The position numbers and the translations under genes were made by a program. A stretch of 64,000 bases of DNA. Source: VFKU01 sp038916785. GTDB lineage: Bacteria; Hydrogenedentota; Hydrogenedentia; Hydrogenedentales; GCA-2746185. This document shows, piece by piece, positions 34,441 to 43,060 of this stretch. Under the pieces are notes generated by a model, which had not been told where the DNA came from, did not search any database, and saw only the letters and a program-made list of their open reading frames with translations. The stretch lies in NCBI GenBank assembly GCA_038916785.1, contig JBCLBO010000003.1:1-64000 (forward strand), read 5' to 3'. How positions within the stretch are numbered: position 1 is the stretch's first letter; each line of letters begins with the position of its first letter.

Positions 34441-35027
34441 GCGCGGCCCCCGGCGAGGAGGTCTCTGAGTTTATCTTTAGCGCGCATGATCCGGGATGCG
34501 ACCGTGTTGATGTTCATGCCGAGGGTCTCCGCGATGTCCGCGTAGCGCTGATTATAGAGGTAGTAGAGCTGCAATACCAGGCGGTCCTTGGGATCGAGCC
34601 GGTCGAGGGCCGCGCGGACCCGGTCGGCGACCTCGCGATCGATGGCGGCGTGGTCGGGTTCAGCGCCGTAGGGCGCGGCGGCCTCTGCGACTCGGTTTTC
34701 GTCGGCTTGTCCAAGGGCGAGGCGTTTTCGCATGTAGCTGACGGTCTGGTTGTGGGCGATGGTGACGAGCCAGGCGTCCAGTGAAAGGGCGTGGCGCAGG
34801 CCTTCCAAGACGCGGCAGCGATTGGCGAAGAGTTTGAGGTAGATGTCGTGGCGGATGTCCTCGGCCTCGCCGGAGAAGGCGCCTCGGGGGTGATAGGAAT
34901 TGAGGCGCCGGGCGATCGCGCGTGTCAAGAGGGCGTCGTAGGTGTTGATGAATTCGGCTTGGGCCGCGTCGTCGCCGGCCAGGCAGCGCTCGACGAGGCG
35001 GGCTGGGTCAGGCGTTGCGTTGGGCAC
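34437..35027 (-). CDS. ECF RNA polymerase sigma factor
   Basis: The 196-residue sigma factor has region 2 (HDIYLKLFANRC, SLDAWLVTIAHNQTVSYMRKR) and region 4 (LDPKDRLVLQLYYLYNQRYADIAETLGMNINTVASRIMRAKDKL). It overlaps the anti-sigma gene at its end and follows the TPR membrane protein gene by 21 bp, at the end of a dinG-pgi-TPR-sigma series on one strand. The target promoters are unknown. Confidence 0.9.
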   Translation of the reverse strand: MPNATPDPARLVERCLAGDDAAQAEFINTYDALLTRAIARRLNSYHPRGAFSGEAEDIRHDIYLKLFANRCRVLEGLRHALSLDAWLVTIAHNQTVSYMRKRLALGQADENRVAEAAAPYGAEPDHAAIDREVADRVRAALDRLDPKDRLVLQLYYLYNQRYADIAETLGMNINTVASRIMRAKDKLRDLLAGGRA

Positions 35028-35048
35028 GAGGGGCGAGATCCGGGGGAG

Positions 35049-36632
35049 TCATGACAACAACGCGATGACCGAGTGTACCACTTCTTGTTCCTGGCGGATC
35101 AATCCGTTTGCCAGCAGATTGATTTGGGTGGGATACAGGCCGTTCGCCACGCGGAAGGCGAGCACCCAGACGCAGACGGTGCAGATGTAGATACCGGCGA
35201 GGATGCCGTAGTAGCGCACGACAAAGGCGGCGTACACGCGGCGGTAGGCCTGGCGGGCGAGGCGGACGACTTCGGGCATGTCCTCGAGGCGGCCGGATTT
35301 TTTGCTGACGTCTTCGGGCGAGGAGAGGCGCAGGCCTGGGTAGATCAGGCCGAACCCGAGCAGGACCGCCGTCACTCCCCACCACGCGGTCGTGAGTACG
35401 CCAAGGTCCCAGGATTGACCCACGGGCAGGCGCTGGAGGATAGCGGCCATCATGAGGAGCGCGAGGAAGGCGATTGCGCCGATGCCGAGCACGGCTTTTC
35501 CCAGGGTGCTGTGTTGCAGCGCCCAGGCGGCGCGGCGGTATCGCATGAGCATGTGGAGGCCCTGCGCGAGCACGTAGGCGGCGAGGAATAGTCCGAAGGT
35601 TTTGAACGCGAGCCAGTTGGGCCGCGCGTATTCGGACTCGATCGACGCGACCCGCGCTTCGCGGCCGGACTCGAATTGGCTGAGGAGATCGAGCGCCTGG
35701 CGCAGCTTGACTTGGCGCTCGATGGCGGATTTTACGGCGTCCGGCGCGTCCTCGCCGGACTCGTTCAGGATTTCCTCAAGCATCTCCAGCGCTTGCAGTT
35801 GAAAGCTGACGCCGGCGATCGACTGGAGCGTGCCGATTGGCTCGGCGTCGGTGACGAGGCGGCTCCCCATGGTCACAATCTGATCGAGCCAGGTCCTGGC
35901 GTCCTGGCTGCGGCGGAGATCGGCGTCGCTCTTAATGGCGCGGACGACTTGTTGGACCAGGGTATAAAGCGGTGCGGAGGATTCGGCGTATATCTCGCGG
36001 GAAAGCGCGGCGTACTGGGCGCCCGTCTGCGGGTATCCGGAGAACCAGATGGGCTTTGGAAAGATGATGGGGTCGCGGGTGTTGTTCGCGCGCGAGAGCA
36101 GTACAATCGCGTCGCGCAGGCCTTTCTCGCTGCGATCGGCGCGCGCGGCGGCTGCGGCTTCGAGGTAGCGCGGCAGCGAGTTGGCCGGGGGCTGGTTTCG
36201 CGCGTGGCGGAATTTCTCCGCGGCCTGGCCGGCGTTACCCAGAAGATAGAGGCGCGCGCCGTAGCGAATGGCGAAGAACGAACTATTGGGGTCCATTTCG
36301 AAGGCGCTCTCGTAGGTTTGCAGAGCGACGTCGTCTTCCTCGCGCACGGCGAGGGCCTGGGTGTACTTGGGTGTTGGGGTCTTGGATGCGGCCGCGTCGA
36401 GGCGGACCGCGGACTGCAAAAATACGCGCGACGAATCCCGCGGCTGGGTGATGCCGTATAGAAAATTATTTTCGGAGTGGCTGTAGCGGAGCCATCGCTC
36501 TGCAACGCCCGAGAAGAAGGTCATGAGCGCCAGCGCGAGCACGCTGAGACGGAAGGCCCAGCGCGAGCGGCGCGCGCCGGCGGCGTCGCCGTCATCACCG
36601 TAATCGGGGAAACGAAGCTGCGAGGTGGTCAT
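35049..36632 (-). CDS. membrane TPR protein of unknown function
   Basis: The 527-residue protein has an N-terminal membrane anchor (about 27-45), a TPR-like region (VALQTYESAFEMDPNSSFFAIRYG, LLGNAGQAAEKFRHA), a long helical middle and four C-terminal membrane helices (about 345-500). It lies 1 bp after the pgi stop and 21 bp before the sigma factor gene, so it may link a membrane state to the sigma/anti-sigma pair. I do not recognise a named family. Confidence 0.65.
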   Translation of the reverse strand: MTTSQLRFPDYGDDGDAAGARRSRWAFRLSVLALALMTFFSGVAERWLRYSHSENNFLYGITQPRDSSRVFLQSAVRLDAAASKTPTPKYTQALAVREEDDVALQTYESAFEMDPNSSFFAIRYGARLYLLGNAGQAAEKFRHARNQPPANSLPRYLEAAAAARADRSEKGLRDAIVLLSRANNTRDPIIFPKPIWFSGYPQTGAQYAALSREIYAESSAPLYTLVQQVVRAIKSDADLRRSQDARTWLDQIVTMGSRLVTDAEPIGTLQSIAGVSFQLQALEMLEEILNESGEDAPDAVKSAIERQVKLRQALDLLSQFESGREARVASIESEYARPNWLAFKTFGLFLAAYVLAQGLHMLMRYRRAAWALQHSTLGKAVLGIGAIAFLALLMMAAILQRLPVGQSWDLGVLTTAWWGVTAVLLGFGLIYPGLRLSSPEDVSKKSGRLEDMPEVVRLARQAYRRVYAAFVVRYYGILAGIYICTVCVWVLAFRVANGLYPTQINLLANGLIRQEQEVVHSVIALLS

Positions 36633-36633
36633 T

Positions 36634-38010
36634 TCATTTGCCCTGTTTCATGTAGCGGCGCGTGTAGACCTTAATCGATTCCACGGCGGGCTGGTCGAAG
36701 GCGTCCACGCCGAAGAGGCGGCCGGCCATCGCGGTCTCGACTTCGAGCATATACAAAAGCTGGCCCAGCGTGTGCGCGCTGATCTTCGGCAGCTCGACGC
36801 GAATGACCGGGCGCTGCGCGGCGCGCAAGGCATCGGCCGTGGCGCGGCACTCGGCCTGGATCAGGCGCTCCATCGTGCGGCCTTCGAGGTAGTCGACGCC
36901 TGGCAGGCCTTTGGGTCCGGCGGGAATCGGCAGCGCGCGATCGAAGCGGCGGACCGATAGGAGCGAGAGGAGTTTGTCGTTTGGGCCTTCGAGGTAGAGT
37001 TGCAACTGCGAATGCTGGTCGGTCGCGCCGAGACCTTTCACCGGGGTTTGGCCTGTGAAGAGATCGTCGCGGGCACCGTCGAGGCTGCGTTTCTTGCCGA
37101 GACTTTCGGCCCAGAGCTGCCGATACCAGTCGGCCACGTCGCGCAGCTGGTCGGCGTAGGGCATCATCACGGCGATCGACTTGCCCTTGTCGCGGCAGGC
37201 GAGGTAGTGGTAGGCGGCGCGGGCGTAGGCGGGGTTTCGCGCGAGGGAGGGCGCGGAGACGCGTGCATCCATCGCACGGCAGCCGGCAAGCAACCCATCG
37301 AGGTCCATGCCGAGCATCGCCGCGGGGAAGAGTCCCACGGGGGAGAACACGGAGAAGCGCCCTCCCACGTTTAGCGGCACGGTCAGCGAGGGAAGTCCGT
37401 AGGTCTGGCGAAGGGCGTGCACCGGGTTCGTGGTCTTGCCTTTCTTTTCCGGCGGGCCGGTGATGGCGACGGCGTGGTCCTTTACGCGGGATTTTCCGAG
37501 GGCCTTCTCGATTTCCGCGAAGACGATGAGCGCTTGGGCGAGGGTCTCCGCCGTGCCGCCGGATTTGGAGATGACGACGTAGAGTGTTTTCTCCGGCGGG
37601 CACAGATCGAGCATGGCGCTGAAGGTCACCGGATCGACGTTGTCCATCACGAAGACGCGGGGACGGCCGCCGCGCTGGTTCGCGTCGCGGAGGTTGTAGT
37701 ACGGCGGCTTCAACGCGGTCACTAGGGTGGTGAGGCCGAGCGCGGAGCCGCCGATGCCCAAGACGACCATGTTCTCGTGGCCGTGCTTCGCGCAGGCGGC
37801 CGCGAGCGTTTTTACGTCGCGCAGCATGGCGCGGTCGTTGTGCAAATCAAAGAAGCCGTACTTCTTGGCGCGCCGGTCGGCGGCGAGCGCCTGATGCGCT
37901 TGGGCGAGAGCGGGACCGAGCGCGCGCAGGTCTTTGGGCGTGATGCCGTGTTCCGCGCCGACGGCGGCGGAGGTCGCGAAGGACAAGTCGAGGCGGATGG
38001 ACGGGTTCAA
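36634..38010 (-). CDS. pgi: glucose-6-phosphate isomerase
   Basis: Pgi interconverts glucose-6-P and fructose-6-P. The 458-residue protein has VVLGIGGSALG, YVVISKSGGTAET (phosphate loop), VGGRFSVFSPVG, DQHSQLQLYLEGP (catalytic Glu/His region) and a C-terminal VESIKVYTRRYMKQ motif. The start is placed at a TTG (38008-38010) that overlaps the helicase stop in a TTGA junction, because the residues from there on match the family and upstream frame sequence does not. The length fits the short bacterial Pgi class. Confidence 0.94.
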   Translation of the reverse strand: MNPSIRLDLSFATSAAVGAEHGITPKDLRALGPALAQAHQALAADRRAKKYGFFDLHNDRAMLRDVKTLAAACAKHGHENMVVLGIGGSALGLTTLVTALKPPYYNLRDANQRGGRPRVFVMDNVDPVTFSAMLDLCPPEKTLYVVISKSGGTAETLAQALIVFAEIEKALGKSRVKDHAVAITGPPEKKGKTTNPVHALRQTYGLPSLTVPLNVGGRFSVFSPVGLFPAAMLGMDLDGLLAGCRAMDARVSAPSLARNPAYARAAYHYLACRDKGKSIAVMMPYADQLRDVADWYRQLWAESLGKKRSLDGARDDLFTGQTPVKGLGATDQHSQLQLYLEGPNDKLLSLLSVRRFDRALPIPAGPKGLPGVDYLEGRTMERLIQAECRATADALRAAQRPVIRVELPKISAHTLGQLLYMLEVETAMAGRLFGVDAFDQPAVESIKVYTRRYMKQGK

Positions 38011-40568
38011 CGCGGCGCCTTTCGGCCCTCGAAAAATTGGGTCAAGGTTGCCAGAATTTCTTCGGAGGTCCCCGTGACGCGGTTTAGCGGCGGTAGCGAC
38101 TCGAGGAACATGCGGCCGTAGCGCTGAGTGAGAATGCGCTGATCGAGCACGACCACGGCCCCCCGGTCCGTCCGCCGCCGAATCAGCCGGCCGAAACCCT
38201 GGCGGAATTTTATCACCGCTAGCGGCACGGTGTACTCGAAGAACGGATTTCCACCGGCCGCTTGGATCGCTTCGCAGCGGGCCTCGAAAATGGGTTCCGT
38301 CGGCACGCGAAACGGCAAGCGCGTGACTATAACACAGCGCAGCGCGTCGCCGGCAACGTCGACGCCCTCCCAGAAGCTGTCGGTGCCGAAGAGGACGCTG
38401 CCGGGGACGTTGCGAAATTTTTCGAGGAGTTGGTGGCGCGGCGTGGCGCCTTGCTTGAGCGGCACGAGGCCCGCCGCGCGCAGCGCGCCTTCGGTGCGCG
38501 AGAAGGCGTCGTTCAGCGCGCCGAAGGACGTGAAGAGCACGAATGCGCCGCCGCGCGTGATTCGCACGGCGCGTTCGATCAGCGCGGCGGACTCCGCTCC
38601 GAAGTTCGGGTCGTTCGGCTGCGGGAGGTCTTCGGGCACGCACAACACCGTCTGGCTCATGAAGTCGAAGGGGCTGGCGAGCGCCTCGGTGTGGACGGCG
38701 CCGGCGGCGAGCAGATTGAGCCCGGTGCGTTCGGAGAAGTAGTCGAATCGCTGGTTGACGGTGAGCGTCGCGGAGGTCATCGCCACGGCGCGCAAATTGG
38801 GGTAGACCCATTCGGCCAGCGCGCGGCCGGCGTCGAGCGGACAGCGCACGAGACGCACGATGTGCGAGCGCTCGGCGTCAATTTCGACCCAGCGCACGGT
38901 GTTGGGCGCGAGCGTGGCGCTGGTCACTTCGCAGAGGACATCGGCCAGGCGGGCCAATCGGCCGCCGTAGTTGGTGAGCTGGGTCATATCGAGCGAGAAG
39001 GGCGGCTCGGCGTCGTCCGCCGCAGGCCGGATCTCGCGCAAGGTGTTGGCGAGCGCGCGCGCTTTTTGGGCGAGCTTGGTGAGCTCTTCGCAGGCGGGCA
39101 ACACGCACTCGACGTGGATTTCCCTCAGGCCGATTTCGGCGAGCGCTTCCTCCGTCAGGCGCCATTTGATGTCGCGCCCGACTTGCGCGCAACGCTCGCC
39201 GGTGTGTCCGCGGATCGCCTGGAAGGCCTCGCGCACCTGGTCGCGCGCGACGAGCACGCCGGGGACCATGCCGTTGTCGATGAGGTCGAGCGCGGTGTCC
39301 ACTTCGGAGCGCGACGCGGGGTGAGACTCGCGGACGAGCCGGGCCTTGAGAAAGGGCAGGAGGCCGCGCTCTTGGCCGCGCTCGATGCGTGCGAAGCGGC
39401 CGAGCAGCGCGAGCGCGCCTGTCTGCGTGGCCTCGGCGCCGAAGTACTCGGTGGCGGAGTCCTCGATGTGGTGCGCTTCGTCGAGCACGACGCGCTGGAA
39501 CGCGGGGAGCACGGCGGCGGCGGTGAAATTACCCGCCTCCTTTTTGATGGCGAGATCGGAGAAGAGCATGTGGTGGTTGACGACGAGGAGATCGGCTTTG
39601 GCGATTTCGCGGCGCGCCTTGGTGAGAAAACAGTTTTTCTGGGCCATGCATTGCGAAGGCGTGCAAGTGTCGGACTCGGAGCAGACGCGCTCCCAGATGT
39701 CGGCGGGTGGTGTGAAGGGGAGATCGGAACGGCTGCCGTCGGCGGTGTGCTTGGCCCATTCGTCCAGCGCTTTCAATCCGGCGGTCTCGCCGGCGTCGCC
39801 GAAGAGGGCGGACTCGGAGAGCGCGCGTTCGAGGCGGCGCGGGCAGAGGTAGTTCGAGCGGCCCTTCACGAGCACGGCGTTGAACTTGAGATCGATGCAG
39901 CGCTGGAGCAGCGGGACGTCGCGTTCGATGATTTGCTCCTGCAAGTTGATGGTCCGCGTCGACACGACGACGCGCTCGCGGTTGCGCACGGCCCAGTACA
40001 GCGCGGGGACGAGGTAGGCCAGCGTCTTGCCGACGCCGGTCGGCGCTTCGACCACGGCGATGCGGTCGCTGTTGAAAGCGTCGACGATGCATTCGAGCAT
40101 GCGCGCCTGCTGCGGCCGGTCCTCGTATTCGGTGAGGGTCGCGGCGAGTTTGCTGCCCGGGCCCAGCGCGGCGGCCAGTTCGCGCGCGTCGAGCCAGGCG
40201 CGGTCTTTGTCGAGAAAGGGCTCGACAACGACGTAGACCTGCTCGATTTCGTTATCGACGATGTAGACCCCGTGGCCGTTGTGGCTGTAGATCACGGCGA
40301 GTTCGAGGTCGGCGGCGGAGGGGCTGGTGTCTCCGCCGGGGTGGTTGTGCACGACGATGTCGCGCGGTTCGAGGCCTTCGAAGATGGCGGGCACGGCGCC
40401 TTCGGTGCCGCGAGCGAGCACGCGGGCCGCGGTGATTAGGCCCTGCGCGTCGAGGCGGCCCGCGAAGAAGACTTCGCGCCCGCCGGTCTCGGCGATGGCT
40501 TCGCGCATGGTGCGCGCGGCCTCGTCGCGGATGCGCGTGCGTGCGTCTGGGGCGCGGTGGGCGTTCAT
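38007..40568 (-). CDS. DinG-like Fe-S helicase with N-terminal RadC/JAMM domain
   Basis: The 853-residue fusion begins with a JAMM metallo-fold: Glu32, then His74, His76, Ser84 and Asp87 in HNHPGGDTSPSAAD, giving a complete JAMM set. From about residue 150 it is an XPD/DinG superfamily 2 helicase: Walker A APTGVGKT (175-182), Fe-S cysteines in NYLCPRR, CSESDTC and CMAQKNC, the LDEAHHIED box and GFGRLIRRRTDRG motif VI. DinG unwinds R-loops and forked DNA. The JAMM addition suggests cleavage or binding of a partner. It is the head of the series ending at 33955. Confidence 0.9.
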   Translation of the reverse strand: MNAHRAPDARTRIRDEAARTMREAIAETGGREVFFAGRLDAQGLITAARVLARGTEGAVPAIFEGLEPRDIVVHNHPGGDTSPSAADLELAVIYSHNGHGVYIVDNEIEQVYVVVEPFLDKDRAWLDARELAAALGPGSKLAATLTEYEDRPQQARMLECIVDAFNSDRIAVVEAPTGVGKTLAYLVPALYWAVRNRERVVVSTRTINLQEQIIERDVPLLQRCIDLKFNAVLVKGRSNYLCPRRLERALSESALFGDAGETAGLKALDEWAKHTADGSRSDLPFTPPADIWERVCSESDTCTPSQCMAQKNCFLTKARREIAKADLLVVNHHMLFSDLAIKKEAGNFTAAAVLPAFQRVVLDEAHHIEDSATEYFGAEATQTGALALLGRFARIERGQERGLLPFLKARLVRESHPASRSEVDTALDLIDNGMVPGVLVARDQVREAFQAIRGHTGERCAQVGRDIKWRLTEEALAEIGLREIHVECVLPACEELTKLAQKARALANTLREIRPAADDAEPPFSLDMTQLTNYGGRLARLADVLCEVTSATLAPNTVRWVEIDAERSHIVRLVRCPLDAGRALAEWVYPNLRAVAMTSATLTVNQRFDYFSERTGLNLLAAGAVHTEALASPFDFMSQTVLCVPEDLPQPNDPNFGAESAALIERAVRITRGGAFVLFTSFGALNDAFSRTEGALRAAGLVPLKQGATPRHQLLEKFRNVPGSVLFGTDSFWEGVDVAGDALRCVIVTRLPFRVPTEPIFEARCEAIQAAGGNPFFEYTVPLAVIKFRQGFGRLIRRRTDRGAVVVLDQRILTQRYGRMFLESLPPLNRVTGTSEEILATLTQFFEGRKAPR

Positions 40569-40713
40569 CGGGACAGTAGGGTACGCGAGCGGCCCGCGGC
40601 GGGGCCAATCGCGCGCCCAGTCGTCGATTGAAAAAGTCAGCGTGGAAGGGGCGTTCCGGTCCTTCTGAAGCAGCGGGACGCCGCTTCCACTTTGGCGCTC
40701 CGGTGAGGGGATG
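40569..40713. repeat. short intergenic with CGTGGAAGGGGCG-type repeat
   Basis: The gap between folE and the helicase gene holds GCGTGGAAGGGGCGTTCCGG, partly mirrored by AGCGGGACGCCGCTTCCACTT. It probably forms a hairpin and may end folE transcription. No gene is seen. Confidence 0.4.
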
Positions 40714-41277
40714 TCACGCGTCGCGCGAGATGAGGTTCAGGAACTCCGCGCGCGTGGCGGCGTCGTTGCGAAAACTGCCCAGGACGGAGGAGGTGGTCAT
40801 GATCGAGTTTTGCTTTTGCACGCCGCGCATCATGGTGCACAGGTGCCGGCACTCGACGACGACGCCGACGCCCTCGGCGCCGGTGGCGTCCATGACTTGC
40901 TGGGCGATTTCCGCGGTGAGCCGCTCCTGGATTTGCAGGCGGCGCGAGTAGAGGTCGACAATGCGCGCGAGTTTGCTCAGGCCGAGGACGTTTTTGTCGG
41001 CGATGTAGCCGATGTGGCAGCGGCCGAAGAAGGGCAGCATGTGGTGCTCGCACATGCTGTAGACCTCGATGTCGCGCGAGATGATCATGTTGTTCGATTC
41101 CGAGGCGAAGATCGCGCCGTTGATGATCTCCTTGGGGTCGCTCTGGTAGCCGGACATGAGGAATTCGAGGGACCGCGCGACGCGCTCGGGGGTTTTGAGG
41201 AGCCCTTCGCGAGCGGGGTCCTCCCCTATCTCGGTCAGCAATTCGTGCACGAGTTTTTCGATGCGTTCACGGTCCAT
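40714..41277 (-). CDS. folE: GTP cyclohydrolase I
   Basis: FolE converts GTP to 7,8-dihydroneopterin triphosphate, the entry step to folate and other pterins. The 187-residue protein, from the ATG at 41277 with AGGAG ten bases upstream, has GLLKTPERVARS, the zinc motif CEHHMLPFFGRCHIGY, GLSKLARIV, RLQIQERLT and CRHLCTMMRG (second zinc Cys). A GTG 11 codons earlier is also open but lacks support. It lies 100 bp after folK2 within the pterin cluster. Confidence 0.97.
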   Translation of the reverse strand: MDRERIEKLVHELLTEIGEDPAREGLLKTPERVARSLEFLMSGYQSDPKEIINGAIFASESNNMIISRDIEVYSMCEHHMLPFFGRCHIGYIADKNVLGLSKLARIVDLYSRRLQIQERLTAEIAQQVMDATGAEGVGVVVECRHLCTMMRGVQKQNSIMTTSSVLGSFRNDAATRAEFLNLISRDA

Positions 41278-41377
41278 GATGCAAGAACTCCTAAAGGGAA
41301 TGTGGTCCACCGATGGATACTGATGGACGCCGATGACCGCAGTATAATTGTGTCGCGTGGACGATTATACGCGCTGA

Positions 41378-41887
41378 CTACCGCTGAAGCTTGCGCAAAT
41401 CGTGTGTGAGCGCCTCGTCGGGGACGAGTCCGTCTCGTCCGAGTGCGGTGGCATTGTCTGCGGCGGTCATGCCGTTTGGCAAGGGTAAGCCTGGGGCCAA
41501 TGCTGCCAGCGGTGTTGCGATGAAATTGCGAGCCAGGACGTCTGGGTGGATCCAGGTGGCGCGGCCTTCGCCGGCGTAGGCGGCCAGATCGAGGTCGATC
41601 GGGCGCGCGGCGTGCTTGTCGCCGGAGCGTACTCGGCCAAGATCGGCCTCGATCACCTTTAACAAGTCCCGCTCGACGTGATCGCGTTCCAGCGAGGCGC
41701 GAATCCAGACGACGCCGTTGCGGTAGTCGTCCTGCTCCGGCCGTGTCAGTGGACGGGTCCGGTAGAAGGTGGAGACGGTGCAGGACTCCGCACAGTCCCG
41801 CAGGCGCTGGACCGCGGCGGGGATGTTTTTCTCCGGGGCGATGTTGGAACCGACGGCGACGTAGATGTCGGCGGGTTGTTGAGGCAT
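41378..41887 (-). CDS. folK: second, divergent HPPK (FolK) paralog
   Basis: The 169-residue protein retains YVAVGSNIAPEKNI, FYRTRPLTRPEQDDYRNG and an HPPK end signature in altered form (KHAARPIDLDLAAY for GPRxIDLDIL), plus HPDVLARNFIATPLAALAPG. The core Arg and two Asp are kept, so it can plausibly bind ATP and Mg2+. It abuts folB (no gap) and precedes folE, in a pterin operon that includes an SDR of dihydropteridine type. The more canonical FolK is at 4335-4862, so this copy may serve another pterin. Confidence 0.88.
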   Translation of the reverse strand: MPQQPADIYVAVGSNIAPEKNIPAAVQRLRDCAESCTVSTFYRTRPLTRPEQDDYRNGVVWIRASLERDHVERDLLKVIEADLGRVRSGDKHAARPIDLDLAAYAGEGRATWIHPDVLARNFIATPLAALAPGLPLPNGMTAADNATALGRDGLVPDEALTHDLRKLQR

Positions 41888-42256
41888 TCACGGCCTCCGG
41901 GTGCGGGAGATTTCGACGGCGACGCTGCGCGCGAACCGCAGGGCGCCGGGCTTGTCGATGCAGACGTCCACGCGCGCGGCGCCGAAGCCGAGCGCGATCT
42001 CCGCGATGCGCTCGGCCAGGCGCTCGATGAGTTGGAACTGCGACTGCTCGACTTCGCGCATGACGGCGAGCTTGACCGCCTTGTAGTCGATGGTATCGGC
42101 GAGCGCGTCGCTGCGGCCGGGCCGGGAGAGGCTGGTGTGCAGCGCGATATTGATTACGATAAGCTGCTTCTGGACGCGCTCCTCGGGGTTCACGCCGACG
42201 ATGCACTCGACGGTGAGATCGCGGATGTGAATTCGATCAAGGTGCGGCTCAGTCAT
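41888..42256 (-). CDS. folB: dihydroneopterin aldolase
   Basis: The 122-residue protein has DLTVECIVGVNPEERVQKQLIVINI (N-terminal T-fold strand with the conserved Glu), TIDYKAV, LIERLAERIAEIAL and VDVCIDKPGAL (active-site Lys). FolB makes hydroxymethyl-dihydropterin and glycolaldehyde. It overlaps the SDR gene by 8 bp and abuts folK2. Some family members also epimerise dihydromonapterin, which fits the neighbouring SDR. Confidence 0.93.
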   Translation of the reverse strand: MTEPHLDRIHIRDLTVECIVGVNPEERVQKQLIVINIALHTSLSRPGRSDALADTIDYKAVKLAVMREVEQSQFQLIERLAERIAEIALGFGAARVDVCIDKPGALRFARSVAVEISRTRRP

Positions 42257-42995
42257 ACAGTCCTCCGAGCATGTGGCGGCCGCCGTCGACGTAGATTACC
42301 TGGCCGGTGATGAATGGGCTGTCGAGCAGGAACAGCACGGAGCGGACGATGTCAGCGGCGTCTCCGTGTGCGTTCAGCGGATTTGTCGCGGCGAGGTCCT
42401 TGAGATAGGCGTCGTCTTTGCCGGAGGGCGGGAGCACGAGGCCGGGCGCGATGGCATTGACGCGCACGCGCGGGGCGAACTCGAGGGCCATCATGCGCGT
42501 GAGCGAGAAGAGCATGCGCTTGCTGAGGTGGTAGGAGACGTGGCGCGGGTCGTGGTCGCGCATGCGGGTGTCGAGGAAATTGACGACGCTGGCGGGCCGG
42601 CCTTGGGCCGCGACCGCGCGCGCGAGCACGAAGGGGGCGAAGGCGTTGACGCGGATGTTTTGAAACAGGGCGTCCTCCCCCAGTTCTTGCAGCCGGTCCT
42701 CGGGATAGATCGAGGCGTTGTTGATCAGCACCGCGATCGGGCCCGCCGTCTTGATCGCGCGCGCGACGAGGCGCTCGGCGTCGTCGGGTCGAGACAGGTC
42801 CGCGGGGAATATCCACGCGCGGCGGCCGAGCGCGCGAATCTCGCCGGCGAGCGTGGCGGCGTCGTCGCCGGACTGATGGTAGTGAATGGATACGTCGGTG
42901 CCGGCGCGCGCCAGACCCAGCGCGACGGCGCGCCCGAGACGCCGGCCCGCGCCGGTCACGAGGGCAATCGGCGCGGCTGGCTCAGGATTGGGCAC
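42249..42995 (-). CDS. pteridine-reductase-like SDR (FolM type)
   Basis: This 248-residue short-chain reductase has the NADPH signature TGAGRRLGRAVALGLA. The RR doublet is typical of pteridine reductase PTR1/FolM rather than fatty-acid SDRs. NNASIYPED and YHLSKRMLF follow, with the catalytic Tyr-Lys spaced YxxxK. FolM reduces dihydromonapterin or dihydrofolate. Together with folB, folK2 and folE it points to a complete pterin pathway, possibly tetrahydromonapterin. It starts the operon; upstream 65 bp separate it from the protease-like gene. Confidence 0.85.
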   Translation of the reverse strand: MPNPEPAAPIALVTGAGRRLGRAVALGLARAGTDVSIHYHQSGDDAATLAGEIRALGRRAWIFPADLSRPDDAERLVARAIKTAGPIAVLINNASIYPEDRLQELGEDALFQNIRVNAFAPFVLARAVAAQGRPASVVNFLDTRMRDHDPRHVSYHLSKRMLFSLTRMMALEFAPRVRVNAIAPGLVLPPSGKDDAYLKDLAATNPLNAHGDAADIVRSVLFLLDSPFITGQVIYVDGGRHMLGGLYD

Positions 42996-43060
42996 GGCTC
43001 TCGTTCCTCAGTGGCGGCGGCTCTAGGGTCCCAGCCGGTGAAACGGGACTGCGCCGGCGA

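Noticed and set aside
38262..40439. A 725-codon open frame antisense to the helicase.
   Set aside because: Shadow of the DinG fusion; no family features, and the sense strand has Walker A, Fe-S and DEAH motifs.
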